From contig NZ_CP128846.1 in assembly GCF_030388665.1 (NCBI RefSeq), positions 6,274,501-6,338,500 of the forward strand: a stretch of 64,000 bases of DNA, in the 5' to 3' direction. Below the pieces are notes generated by a model. That model did not search any database. It saw nothing but the letters and a program-made list of their open reading frames with translations, and was not told where the DNA came from. The position numbers and the translations under genes are program-made. This DNA comes from Streptomyces flavofungini. Lineage in GTDB: Bacteria > Actinomycetota > Actinomycetes > Streptomycetales > Streptomycetaceae. Positions 9,371-18,274 of this stretch are shown here, in pieces. How positions within the stretch are numbered: the stretch's first letter is position 1; every line of letters begins with the position of its first letter.

Positions 9371-9724
9371 ATGGCGGGAGAACCGCAGGCCGACTGCCTG
9401 TTCTGCAAGATCGTCGCGGGTGACGTGCCGGCGACCGTCGTGCGGGAGACCGAGACGACCGTCGCCTTCCGCGACATCAACCCGCAGGCGCCCACGCACG
9501 TCCTGGTCATCCCCAAGGCGCACTACCCGGACGCCGCGTCGCTCGCCGCCGCCGAGCCGGGCATCGCCGGTGACGTGCTGCGCGAGGCCGGCGAGGTCGC
9601 CGCGGAGGAGAAGGCCGAGAGCTACCGCATCGTCTTCAACACCGGCTCCGGCGCCGGGCAGACCGTCTTCCACGCGCACGCCCACGTCCTCGGCGGTCGC
9701 GGCCTGCAGTGGCCGCCCGGCTAG
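9371..9724 (+). CDS. HIT family protein (nucleotide hydrolase, HINT-like)
   Basis: HIT proteins hydrolyse nucleoside phosphoramidates or related nucleotides. The 117-residue protein is the usual size, with DCLFCKIVAGD at residues 6-16 and the histidine triad HAHAHVLGG at about residues 102-110. The ATG is preceded by GGGAGGG. Between the tricorn gene and this start are about 270 bases of C-rich, low-complexity DNA in which I see no gene. RNase Z follows after a short repeat, and a HIT-RNase Z order is plausible as an operon. Confidence 0.93.
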   Translation: MAGEPQADCLFCKIVAGDVPATVVRETETTVAFRDINPQAPTHVLVIPKAHYPDAASLAAAEPGIAGDVLREAGEVAAEEKAESYRIVFNTGSGAGQTVFHAHAHVLGGRGLQWPPG

Positions 9725-9730
9725 CCGACG

Positions 9731-9800
9731 ACAGCACCAGCAGAGCCAACAGCACCAGCAGCACCAACAGAGCCAGCAGAGCCAACAGCACCAACAGAAC
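9731..9800 (+). repeat. CAG/CAC/CAA-type low-complexity tandem repeat
   Basis: About 70 bases are built from CAGCAC, CAGCAG, AGCCAA and CACCAA triplet pairs, giving an imperfect 6- to 9-base periodicity. One frame would read Gln/His/Ser, but that frame has no start of its own and runs into the RNase Z gene out of frame, so I regard the stretch as non-coding. It fills most of the gap between the HIT stop and the RNase Z start. Confidence 0.8.
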
Positions 9801-9853
9801 CGACGGGCACCGCCCTCCCCCGCGCCCGCCCCGAACAGCTGGGACAACCTCCT

Positions 9854-10762
9854 GTGTCCGCACGTGAATTGGTGGTCCTCGGCACCGCGAGCCAGGTACC
9901 GACCCGCCAGCGCAATCACAACGGCTACGTCCTGCTCTGGGACGGCGAGGGCATCCTCTTCGACCCCGGCGAGGGCACGCAGCGCCAGATGCTGCGTGCC
10001 TCCGTCGCCGCGCACGACCTGAACCGCCTCTGCGTCACGCACTTCCACGGCGACCACAGCCTCGGCCTCGCCGGCGTGATCCAGCGCATCAACCTGGACC
10101 GCGTGCCGCACCCCGTCACCGCCCACTACCCGGCGTCCGGACAGCGCTTCTTCGACCGCCTCCGGTACTCGACCGCCTACCGCGAGACGGTCGCCCTCAC
10201 CGAGGCGCCGGTCGCCGCCGACGGCGTCGTCGCGAGCACCCCCTCGTACCGCCTGGAGACCGCGAAGCTCTCCCACCCCGTGGAGGCGTACGGCTACCGC
10301 GTCGTCGAGCCCGACGGGCGCCGCATCCTGCCCGCCCTGCTCGCCGAACACGGCATCAAGGGCGCCGACGTCGGCGTGCTGCAGCGTGAGGGCAGCCTGC
10401 GCGGAGTGACCCTCGAAGAGGTCAGCGAGGCGCGCCGGGGGCAGCGGTTCGCCTTCGTGATGGACACCCGGCTGTGCGACGGCGTGCACGCCCTCGCCGA
10501 GGGCTGCGACATGCTCGTCATCGAGTCGACGTTCCTCGACGAGGACCACCGGCTCGCCGCCGACCACGGCCATCTGACCGCGGGCCAGGCCGCGGGCGTG
10601 GCCCGGGACGCCGGGGTGCGCCATCTCGTCCTCACCCACTTCAGCCAGCGCTACGCCGACCCCGCGCTCTTCGAACAGCAGGCGCGGGCCGCCGGGTTCG
10701 AGGGCGAGCTGACGGTCGCGCGGGACCTGATGCGGGTGCCGCTGCCCAAGCGCAGGCCCTGA
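9854..10762 (+). CDS. rnz: Ribonuclease Z (tRNase Z), MBL fold
   Basis: RNase Z removes the 3' trailer from tRNA precursors. The 302-residue product is the standard short-form length. Metal ligands are visible in [10 protein letters not shown] (about residues 59-68), and [12 protein letters not shown] near residue 36 is the typical PxxGE/TQ strand. Later motifs include [15 protein letters not shown], a short HxTAxQA-type segment ([10 protein letters not shown]) and LTHFSQRY, all family hallmarks. It starts at GTG with a weak upstream AG-rich site; the repeat immediately upstream might affect leader structure. Confidence 0.94.
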   Translation: MSARELVVLGTASQVPTRQRNHNGYVLLWDGEGILFDPGEGTQRQMLRASVAAHDLNRLCVTHFHGDHSLGLAGVIQRINLDRVPHPVTAHYPASGQRFFDRLRYSTAYRETVALTEAPVAADGVVASTPSYRLETAKLSHPVEAYGYRVVEPDGRRILPALLAEHGIKGADVGVLQREGSLRGVTLEEVSEARRGQRFAFVMDTRLCDGVHALAEGCDMLVIESTFLDEDHRLAADHGHLTAGQAAGVARDAGVRHLVLTHFSQRYADPALFEQQARAAGFEGELTVARDLMRVPLPKRRP

Positions 10763-10806
10763 CACCCTCAGCCCAGCCCCGAACCACCGAAGAGAAAAGC
10801 ACCACC

Positions 10807-11808
10807 ATGCCCCTCCCCAAGGCCGAACTGCACCTGCACATCGAAGGCACCCTCGAACCCGAACTCGCCTTCGCGCTCGCCGAGCGCAACGGCGTCGCGC
10901 TGCCGTACGCCGACACCGAAGAGCTCCGCAAGGCCTACCTCTTCGACGACCTCCAGTCCTTCCTGGACCTGTACTACGGCCTGATGGCCGTCCTGCGCAC
11001 CGAGGCCGACTTCGAGGACCTTGCGGACGCCTACCTCGCGCGGGCCGCCGCGCAGGGCGTGCGGCACGCCGAGATCTTCTTCGACCCGCAGGCGCACACC
11101 GCGCGCGGCGTCCCCTTCGCCACGGTCGTCGAGGGCCTCGGCCGCGCGCTCGACCGCAGCGAGGAGCGGCACGGCGTCTCCACCCGCCTCATCATGTGCT
11201 TCCTGCGCGACCAGTCCGCCGAGTCGGCCCTCGCGACCCTGGCGGAGGCCAAGCCCCATCTGCACCGCATCACCGGCGTGGGCCTGGACTCCGCCGAGGT
11301 CGGCCACCCGCCGAGCAAGTTCGCCGCCGTGTACGAGGCCGCGGGCGCGCTCGGCCTGCGCAAGGTGGCGCACGCGGGGGAGGAGGGCCCGGCCGCCTAT
11401 GTGCGCGAGGCGCTCGACGTGCTCGGCGTGGAGCGGATCGACCACGGCCTGCGCTGCATGGAGGACCCGGACCTGGTGGAGCGCCTGGTGCGGGAGCGGG
11501 TGCCGCTGACGCTGTGCCCGCTGTCCAACGTGCGGTTGCGGGCCGTCGACATCCTGGAGGAGCACCCGCTGCCGCGGATGATGGCGGCCGGACTGCTGTG
11601 CACCGTCAACTCCGACGACCCCGCCTACTTCGGCGGTTACGTCGACGACACCTTCCACGCCGTCCACGAGGCCCTGGGCATCGACCAGGAGGGGCTGCGC
11701 GAGCTGGCCCGCAACTCCTTCGAGGCCGCGTTCCTGGACGGGAGCCCCGAGGAGGAGGCGCTGCGCGCGCGGTACCTCGCGGAGGTCGCGGCCCACACGT
11801 TCGACTGA
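10807..11808 (+). CDS. Adenosine/adenine deaminase family amidohydrolase
   Basis: A zinc-dependent amidohydrolase of the ADA family, 333 residues. Metal and catalytic motifs are LHLHIEGT at residues 9-16, HAGEEGP near 190, DHGLRCMEDPDLVERL near 215, LCPLSNV, and VNSDDPAYFGGY near 272. The EGTLEP opening and SDDPAYF ending are features I associate with adenine-type and aminofutalosine-type deaminases rather than classical adenosine deaminases (which have LDGA and NTDDP). Possible reactions are adenine to hypoxanthine, adenosine to inosine, or aminofutalosine to futalosine in menaquinone synthesis. I therefore give no symbol. It follows rnz by 44 bases. Confidence 0.88.
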   Translation: MPLPKAELHLHIEGTLEPELAFALAERNGVALPYADTEELRKAYLFDDLQSFLDLYYGLMAVLRTEADFEDLADAYLARAAAQGVRHAEIFFDPQAHTARGVPFATVVEGLGRALDRSEERHGVSTRLIMCFLRDQSAESALATLAEAKPHLHRITGVGLDSAEVGHPPSKFAAVYEAAGALGLRKVAHAGEEGPAAYVREALDVLGVERIDHGLRCMEDPDLVERLVRERVPLTLCPLSNVRLRAVDILEEHPLPRMMAAGLLCTVNSDDPAYFGGYVDDTFHAVHEALGIDQEGLRELARNSFEAAFLDGSPEEEALRARYLAEVAAHTFD

Positions 11809-11883
11809 CGGCCAACGGGAGTCCCGGCGGGGCGCGCGGGCCGTCGCGGCGGCGTGCGAGGGCGGGTTGTCGGGGGCCTGGGT

Positions 11884-11889
11884 TACGTT
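11884..11889 (+). promoter_or_regulatory. Leaderless -10 element for PfkB kinase
   Basis: TACGTT ends seven bases before the A of the ATG, which fits a leaderless transcript; there is no Shine-Dalgarno sequence. Confidence 0.5.
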
Positions 11890-11895
11890 GCCCTC

Positions 11896-13050
11896 ATGGC
11901 CGTACCACCCGCCGTACCACCTGGCGTATCGCAGCAGACACCCGCCGCGGCTGCGGAGACCGTCGTCGACCCCCTCAAGTCGGCGCGCAGAGCGGGCGAT
12001 CCGCCCTGCGACGTGTACCTGACCGGGACCGTCTTCCTCGACATCATCTTCACCGGCCTCGACTCCGCGCCCGTGCGCGGCACCGAGTCGTGGGCGCGCG
12101 GCATGGGGTCGAGCCCCGGCGGCGTCGCCAACATGGCGAGCGCCCTCGCCCGGCTCGGCCTGCGCACCTCCCTGGCCGCCGCCTTCGGCGACGACCACTA
12201 CGGCGAGTACTGCTGGGACGCCCTGGAGCGCGGCGAGGGCATCGACCTGTCGTCGTCACGGACCGTTCCCGGCTGGCACTCGCCGGTGACGGTCTCGATG
12301 GCGTACGAGGGCGAGCGGACCATGGTCAGCCACGGCCACGAGCCGCCGCCCGACGCGGACTCCCCGGACGGCGGCGCCCCGAAGTGCCCGCCGCGGGCGC
12401 GGGCCGCCATCGCCTCCCTGGTGCCCGGGGCGCGGGCGCCCTGGATCGCCGCGGCGGCCCGGCGCGGCACCCGGATCTTCGCGGACGTCGGCTGGGACGA
12501 CACCGGGGCCTGGGACCTGGCCGCGCTGCCCGACCTGGCGCACTGCGAGGCGTTCCTGCCGAACGCCCAGGAGGCCATGCGGTACACGCGCACCACCTGC
12601 CCCCGCGCCGCCGCGCACGCCCTCACCGAGCACGTGCCGCTCGCCGTGGTCACCCTCGGTGCCGAGGGGGCGTACGCGGTCGACGGGCGCACCGGCGAGA
12701 CCGCGTCCGTGCCCGCCATCGAGGTGGAGGCCCTCGACCCGACCGGGGCGGGCGACGTGTTCGTGGCGGGCTTCGTCACCGGCACCCTGGCCGGATGGCC
12801 GCTCGCCGACCGGCTCGCCTTCGCCGGGCTCACCGCGGCGCTCTCGGTGCAGGAGTTCGGGGGGTCCCTCTCGGCGCCCGGGTGGGCCGAGGTGGCGGCC
12901 TGGTGGCGGCGCGTCGGCGAGTTCGACGAGCAGGACCCGGTGGCCCTGCGGCGGTACGCCTTCCTGGAGGACCTGCTGCCCGCGGGCGGCGGCCGGGCCT
13001 GGCCGCTGCGGCGCGCGGTCCCGACGATCGGCTTCGGGCGCTCCCTGTAG
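11896..13050 (+). CDS. PfkB family carbohydrate kinase
   Basis: Ribokinase/PfkB fold enzymes phosphorylate sugars or nucleosides with ATP. The 384-residue product shows GGVANMASALARLG near residues 75-90 (substrate-binding lid) and DPTGAGDVFVAGF near 285, which contains the catalytic Asp and the anion hole of the second PfkB signature. It is longer than ribokinase because of a 35-residue N-terminal extension and a C-terminal extension rich in Arg/Trp. The substrate is unknown. I chose the ATG with TACGTT upstream; a further upstream in-frame start adds an atypical Gly-rich segment. Confidence 0.88.
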   Translation: MAVPPAVPPGVSQQTPAAAAETVVDPLKSARRAGDPPCDVYLTGTVFLDIIFTGLDSAPVRGTESWARGMGSSPGGVANMASALARLGLRTSLAAAFGDDHYGEYCWDALERGEGIDLSSSRTVPGWHSPVTVSMAYEGERTMVSHGHEPPPDADSPDGGAPKCPPRARAAIASLVPGARAPWIAAAARRGTRIFADVGWDDTGAWDLAALPDLAHCEAFLPNAQEAMRYTRTTCPRAAAHALTEHVPLAVVTLGAEGAYAVDGRTGETASVPAIEVEALDPTGAGDVFVAGFVTGTLAGWPLADRLAFAGLTAALSVQEFGGSLSAPGWAEVAAWWRRVGEFDEQDPVALRRYAFLEDLLPAGGGRAWPLRRAVPTIGFGRSL

Positions 13051-13128
13051 GCCGCTGTCGGCGGGCCCCGCCCGTTCCCGCTCGTTCCCTCCTGTTCCTG
13101 CCAGTCCTCGCCTGTCCCGGAAAACGGC

Positions 13129-13158
13129 TTAGGCCTTGTCAGTGGCACGCCGTACGCT
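13129..13158 (+). promoter_or_regulatory. Weak candidate promoter upstream of phoH
   Basis: TTAGGC (13129-13134) and TACGCT (13153-13158) are 18 bases apart in the gap before phoH. The match is modest and nothing else supports it. Confidence 0.3.
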
Positions 13159-13227
13159 TGGCAGTGCAGAAGTCGCCGCGCGGCGAGTCCCTGACGAGGA
13201 GGTTGTGCAGGCCTTGAGGGCCGGCCC

Positions 13228-14337
<1,110 letters not shown>

Positions 14338-14349
14338 CGGAACAGCACC

Positions 14350-14847
14350 ATGTCGATCGACGTCAACAACGAATCCGGAACCGAGGTCGACGAGCAGGCG
14401 ATCCTCGACATCGCCCGCTACGCGCTCGCGCGGATGCGCATCCACCCGCTCTCCGAGCTCTCGGTGATCGTCGTGGACGCCGACGCCATGGAGCAGCTGC
14501 ACGTCCAGTGGATGGACCTGCCCGGGCCCACGGACGTCATGTCCTTCCCCATGGACGAGCTGCGCCCGCCCATGAAGGACGACGACGAGCCCCCGCAGGG
14601 CCTCCTCGGCGACATCGTGCTCTGCCCCGAGGTCGCGCTCAAGCAGGGCCAGGAGGCGCCGACGCAGCACTCCATGAACGAGGAGCTCCAGCTCCTGACC
14701 GTCCATGGAGTGCTGCACCTCCTCGGGTACGACCACGAGGAGCCGGACGAGAAGGCCGAGATGTTCGGCCTGCAGGCGGCCATCGTCGACGGCTGGCGCG
14801 CGGAGCAGGGCCTGACCGGTCCGTCCCCGGCGCCCACCGTCTCCTGA
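14350..14847 (+). CDS. ybeY: YbeY, endoribonuclease in 16S rRNA maturation
   Basis: YbeY is a metal-dependent endoribonuclease needed for 3' processing of 16S rRNA and ribosome quality control. The 165-residue product carries the H3xH5xH signature as [11 protein letters not shown] near residues 119-129, and the TDVMSFPMD segment typical of the family. It lies between phoH and the CorC-like gene with gaps of 12 and 4 bases, the standard actinobacterial order. Confidence 0.96.
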   Translation: MSIDVNNESGTEVDEQAILDIARYALARMRIHPLSELSVIVVDADAMEQLHVQWMDLPGPTDVMSFPMDELRPPMKDDDEPPQGLLGDIVLCPEVALKQGQEAPTQHSMNEELQLLTVHGVLHLLGYDHEEPDEKAEMFGLQAAIVDGWRAEQGLTGPSPAPTVS

Positions 14848-14851
14848 CGCC

Positions 14852-16159
14852 GTGTCCGTCCAGCTGATCGCCGGTGCGATCGCCCTGGTCGTAGTGGCCT
14901 GGCTCGCCGCCTGCGCCGAGGCGGGACTCGCCCGCGTCTCCAGCTTCCGCGCCGAGGAGGCCGTGCGGTCCGGGCGGCGCGGCAGCGCGAAGCTCGCGCA
15001 GGTCGCCGCCGACCCCGTCCGCTACCTGAACGTGGCCCTGCTGGTGCGGGTGACCTGCGAGATGGCGGCCGCCGCCCTCGTCACGTACGCCTGTCTGCAG
15101 GCCGTCGACGCCACCTGGGAGGCGCTCGCCATCGCCATCGGCGTGATGGTGCTCGTCAGCTACGTCGCCGTCGGCGTGTCCCCGCGCACCATCGGCCGCC
15201 AGCACCCGCTGAACACCGCCACCGCCGCGGCGTACGTCCTGCTGCCGCTCGCCCGCGTCATGGGCCCCGTCCCGGCGCTCCTCATCCTCATCGGCAACGC
15301 CCTCACCCCCGGCAAGGGCTTCCGGCGCGGCCCGTTCGCCTCCGAGGCCGAGCTGCGGGCCATGGTGGACCTCGCCGAGAAGGAGTCCCTGATCGAGGAC
15401 GACGAGCGCCGCATGGTGCACTCCGTCTTCGAGCTCGGCGACACCCTCGTGCGCGAAGTCATGGTCCCGCGCACCGACTTGATCTCCATCGAGCGCTACA
15501 AGACCGTCCGGCAGGCGCTGACGCTCGCGCTCCGCTCGGGCTTCTCGCGCATCCCCGTGACCGGCGAGAGCGAGGACGACGTCGTCGGGATCGTGTACTT
15601 GAAGGACCTCGTCCGCAAGACGCACATCAACCGCGACGCCGAGAACGACCTCGTCTCCACGGCCATGCGGCCCGCGACGTTCGTGCCCGACACGAAGAAC
15701 GCCGGGGACCTGCTGCGCGAGATGCAGCAGGAGCGCAACCACGTCGCCGTCGTCATCGACGAGTACGGCGGCACCGCGGGGATCGTCACCATCGAGGACA
15801 TCCTGGAGGAGATCGTCGGCGAGATCACCGACGAGTACGACCGCGAGCTGCCGCCCGTGGAGGGGCTGGACGGCGACCGCTACCGCGTCACCGCCCGCCT
15901 CGACATCGGCGACCTCGGCGAGCTGTACGGCCTGGAGTCCTACGACGACGAGGACGTCGAGACCGTCGGCGGGCTGCTCGCCAAGGCCCTCGGGCGGGTG
16001 CCGATCGCCGGGGCCTCGGCCGTCGTGGACCTCCCCGACGGGCGGGCCCTGAAGCTCACCGCCGAGGCGGCGGCCGGGCGGCGCAACAAGATCATCACGG
16101 TCCTGGTGGAGCCGGTGACCCCGCAGGACCCCGACTCCGGTGAGGGCGGCACGCGATGA
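14852..16159 (+). CDS. CNNM/CBS-pair membrane protein (CorC/HlyC family)
   Basis: A 435-residue membrane protein of the CNNM/CorC family, implicated in Mg2+/Co2+ efflux or homeostasis; the older name is hemolysin-like. An N-terminal DUF21 membrane domain with three to four helices (about 1-135) is followed by two CBS domains (about 200-325; MVPRTDLISIERYKTV and VIDEYGGTAGIVTIEDILEE) and a C-terminal transporter-associated domain (about 340-425). It starts at GTG, four bases after the ybeY stop. Its TGA overlaps the ATG of the next gene. Confidence 0.92.
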   Translation: MSVQLIAGAIALVVVAWLAACAEAGLARVSSFRAEEAVRSGRRGSAKLAQVAADPVRYLNVALLVRVTCEMAAAALVTYACLQAVDATWEALAIAIGVMVLVSYVAVGVSPRTIGRQHPLNTATAAAYVLLPLARVMGPVPALLILIGNALTPGKGFRRGPFASEAELRAMVDLAEKESLIEDDERRMVHSVFELGDTLVREVMVPRTDLISIERYKTVRQALTLALRSGFSRIPVTGESEDDVVGIVYLKDLVRKTHINRDAENDLVSTAMRPATFVPDTKNAGDLLREMQQERNHVAVVIDEYGGTAGIVTIEDILEEIVGEITDEYDRELPPVEGLDGDRYRVTARLDIGDLGELYGLESYDDEDVETVGGLLAKALGRVPIAGASAVVDLPDGRALKLTAEAAAGRRNKIITVLVEPVTPQDPDSGEGGTR

Positions 16160-16512
16160 CCCCCTCCGAGCTCCGGGCGTTCTGCCTGTCCTTCAACGAC
16201 GCCGTCGAGGAGTTCCCCTTCCGGCCCGAGACGTCGGTGTTCAAGGTCGCGGGGAAGATGTTCGCGCTGTCCTCGCTGGACGCGGAGCCGCTGACCGTGA
16301 ACCTCAAGTGCGAGCCGGAGATCGCCCTCCGGCTGCGGGCCGCCCACCCCGAGATCGTGCCGGGCTGGCACATGAACAAACGCCACTGGAACACGGTGTC
16401 CCTGTCCGGGGACCTCCCCGACCGCCAGGTCCGCGAACTCATCGAGGACTCCTACGACCTGGTGGTGGCGGGGCTGCCCCGGGCGGTACGGCTGCGGCTC
16501 GACCGGCCCTAG
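16156..16512 (+). CDS. MmcQ/YjbR family DNA-binding-like protein
   Basis: A 118-residue small protein of the MmcQ/YjbR fold. It has the typical opening LRAFCLSFNDAVEEFPF, a central FKVAGKMFALSS strand pair, and WHMNKRHWNTVSL near residues 73-85. The fold resembles MotA-type double-wing DNA-binding domains, but the cellular role is unknown. Its ATG overlaps the upstream TGA (ATGA), making it the last gene of the phoH run. It converges on the MFS gene, with 19 bases between the two stop codons and no obvious terminator hairpin. Confidence 0.9.
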   Translation: MTPSELRAFCLSFNDAVEEFPFRPETSVFKVAGKMFALSSLDAEPLTVNLKCEPEIALRLRAAHPEIVPGWHMNKRHWNTVSLSGDLPDRQVRELIEDSYDLVVAGLPRAVRLRLDRP

Positions 16513-16531
16513 CGGGCCGGACGGGCCGGGG

Positions 16532-17584
16532 TCACGGGCGGCGTCGGCGCAGGCCCACGGCCACCAGGGCCGCCGTGGCCAGGACGATCAGGGCGTCGAG
16601 GGTCAGGACGGTCCGGGTGCCCGCGAGGACGTCCGACGAGGTCGTGGCGAGGACGCCGAGGAGCGGGATGCCGATCGTGATGCCCACCTGCTGGGTGGAG
16701 GTGACGAGCCCGCCGAGGTTGCCCCAGGCGACGGTGCGGCGCCGCAGCATCGGCAGCGAGACCAGCGGCGCGGCGGCGCGCGACTCGACGTACCCGAAGA
16801 GGGCGAGCAGGCCGACGCCCGCGATCAGCGTGACGATCACGTCGGTGCCGCCGAAGCCGCGCTCGGCGGCGGTGGAGAGCGCGTAGATGAGGGCGAGCAG
16901 CCCGCCGGTGACCGTGACGGCGCCGGGGACGTCCAGGCGCGGCCGGTCCGGGGTGCGGGACTCCGGGAGCAGGCCGGGGGCCAGCGGCAGCACGATCAGG
17001 GCGAACAGCGTGAGCAGGCCCATCGTGGAGCGCCAGCCGAGGGTGTCGGTGAGGACGCCGCCGAGGACCATGCCGACGGTGAAGCCCAGGGAGAGCAGCG
17101 TGCCGGAGATGCCGAGCGCGCGGTCCCGCTGCGGGCCCTCGGGGAACGTCGTGGTGAGCAGCGACATGCCGGTCGGCACGATCGCCGCCGCGCCCACGCC
17201 CTGCAGCGCCCGCCCCGCGAGGAACGACGCCGGGTCCCACGCGAGCGTCGCGAGCAGTGAGGCCGCGCCGAACAGCGCGAGGCCGCCGAGGAACAGCCTG
17301 CGCCGCCCGAAGAGGTCACCGAACCGCCCGAAGAGCAGCAGGAAGCCGCCGGACGGCAGCGCGAAGGCGGTGACGGCCCACTGGAGCGCGGCATGGCTCA
17401 TGCCGAGGTCCGAGCCGAGGGCGGGCAGCGCCACGTTCAGGACGGAGAAGTCGAGGGCGACCATGAACTGCGCGGCGCACAGCACGAAGAGGATGAGCCG
17501 GTCGCGGCGGGAGAGCCGGGGCGGTGGCCCGGCGGGAGCGGCGGCCCGCGCGGCGGCGGACTTCGGGCCCGCGCCGGTGGCCAT
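16532..17584 (-). CDS. MFS drug-efflux-type transporter with internal deletion
   Basis: A 350-residue major facilitator of the DHA2/EmrB-QacA type; intact relatives have about 450-500 residues and 14 helices. The N-terminal part is normal: LDFSVLNVALPALG in helix 1, GRFGDLFGRRR in loop 2-3, and LGFTVGMVLGG in helix 5. After helix 8 the sequence runs WGNLGGL and directly into VTSTQQVGITIGIPLLGVL, which in intact homologues belongs to the second-last helix. About 110 residues (roughly helices 9-12) are thus missing in frame near residue 290. Its start codon abuts a regulator remnant on the other strand, and no promoter is visible. It is probably non-functional. Confidence 0.8.
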   Translation of the reverse strand: MATGAGPKSAAARAAAPAGPPPRLSRRDRLILFVLCAAQFMVALDFSVLNVALPALGSDLGMSHAALQWAVTAFALPSGGFLLLFGRFGDLFGRRRLFLGGLALFGAASLLATLAWDPASFLAGRALQGVGAAAIVPTGMSLLTTTFPEGPQRDRALGISGTLLSLGFTVGMVLGGVLTDTLGWRSTMGLLTLFALIVLPLAPGLLPESRTPDRPRLDVPGAVTVTGGLLALIYALSTAAERGFGGTDVIVTLIAGVGLLALFGYVESRAAAPLVSLPMLRRRTVAWGNLGGLVTSTQQVGITIGIPLLGVLATTSSDVLAGTRTVLTLDALIVLATAALVAVGLRRRRP

Positions 17585-17755
17585 CCGCTCGTCGGCACCC
17601 TGCACGTGGAGTCCACCGCCCTGAGGGTGCCCGCGCGGCCCGACCTCACGATCGTGCTGCACACGCCGCTGCCGCTGGCCGACACCGCGGCGAAGCTCGC
17701 CTGGCTGGCCTCCCCGGAGGCGTGGCGCGGGGCGATGTACCGGGTGGCCGGTTAG
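17582..17755 (+). pseudogene. 3' remnant of an XRE/MmyB-type regulator
   Basis: The last 57 codons before a TAG read HPLVGTLHVESTALRV, then a segment with VLHTPLPLADTAAKL, then GAMYRVAG. This resembles the C-terminal end of the MmyB-like ligand-binding domain that follows an XRE helix-turn-helix in many streptomycete regulators. Upstream in the same frame the sequence is only the antisense of the MFS N terminus, so the DNA-binding part and most of the ligand domain are gone. The break coincides with the MFS start codon. Such regulators often sit divergent from efflux genes, so one deletion may have damaged both. Confidence 0.6.
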
Positions 17756-17779
17756 GCGGGCCCGCGGCCTCCTTATGCT
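17752..17779 (+). promoter_or_regulatory. Leaderless promoter of cytidine-deaminase-like gene
   Basis: TTAGGC (17752-17757) and TATGCT (17774-17779) have a 16-base spacer, and the -10 ends six bases before the ATG, so transcription should begin at the start codon. Confidence 0.55.
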
Positions 17780-17785
17780 CGTGCC

Positions 17786-18139
17786 ATGACTGAGCGCACC
17801 GACCTCGGCCCCGAGGACCAGAAGATCGTCACCCTCGCCCGCTCGGCCCGCGCCCGCAACGGCGTGCCGGAGGGCGCGGCGGTGCGGGACGAGACGGGGC
17901 GTACGTACGTCGCCGGGACGGTGTCCCTCGCCTCCCTGGAGCTGTCCGCCCTGCGCACGGCCGTGGCCATGGCCGTGGCGTCCGGCGCGGAGTCCCTGGA
18001 GGCGGCCGCGGTCGTCTCCGCCGCGGAGGCCCTGTCCGCGGAGGATCTGGCCGCGGTACGGGATCTGGGCGGGCCCGGGACGCCGGTGTTCCTGGCGGGC
18101 CCGGACGGGGCGGTCCGGCTGACGGCGGAGACGGCCTGA
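17786..18139 (+). CDS. Cytidine-deaminase-fold protein lacking zinc ligands
   Basis: A 117-residue protein in the position, directly before era, where streptomycetes have a gene annotated as cytidine deaminase. The fold pattern is recognisable (KIVTLARSARARNGVPEG, then VAGTVSLASLELSALRTAVAMAVASG). However, the active-site C/HAE motif is replaced by ELSAL and no PCxxC appears; the protein contains no Cys at all. It therefore cannot bind the catalytic zinc in the usual way and is probably not a deaminase. A structural or regulatory role beside Era is possible but unproven. Confidence 0.75.
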   Translation: MTERTDLGPEDQKIVTLARSARARNGVPEGAAVRDETGRTYVAGTVSLASLELSALRTAVAMAVASGAESLEAAAVVSAAEALSAEDLAAVRDLGGPGTPVFLAGPDGAVRLTAETA

Positions 18140-18220
18140 AACCGGGGGATCAGCCCGCCCGGCGCTTGAGGGCGAGGCGCGAAGCGCCAAAAGGCGGGGA
18201 AAGGGGCGCAGCCCCATACG
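18140..18220 (+). repeat. Dispersed intergenic palindrome, short copy
   Basis: The gap before era contains CAGCCCGCCCGGCGCTTGAG followed by GGCGAGGCGCGAAGCGCC and GGGGCGCAGCCCC. These words recur in the intergenic repeats at about 19.3 and 31.6 kb. This copy has only one arm plus short hairpins, so it is degenerate. It may terminate the upstream transcript. Confidence 0.65.
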
Positions 18221-18261
18221 ATGGAGAACCGCCCAAGGCGCCCCCGCCCGAAAAGATCAGG

Positions 18262-18267
18262 GACAAT
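18262..18267 (+). promoter_or_regulatory. Leaderless -10 element for era
   Basis: GACAAT lies seven bases before the era ATG, with no ribosome site, suggesting a leaderless start. Confidence 0.45.
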
Positions 18268-18274
18268 GGGCGCC

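Noticed and set aside
9363..10022. Gln-rich frame through the CAG-type repeat
   Set aside because: It is an out-of-frame reading of the HIT and RNase Z genes; the repeat is better seen as non-coding.
13136..13158. TTGTCA plus TACGCT as phoH promoter
   Set aside because: The spacer would be only 11 bases; the TTAGGC pair with 18 bases is less bad and listed with low confidence.
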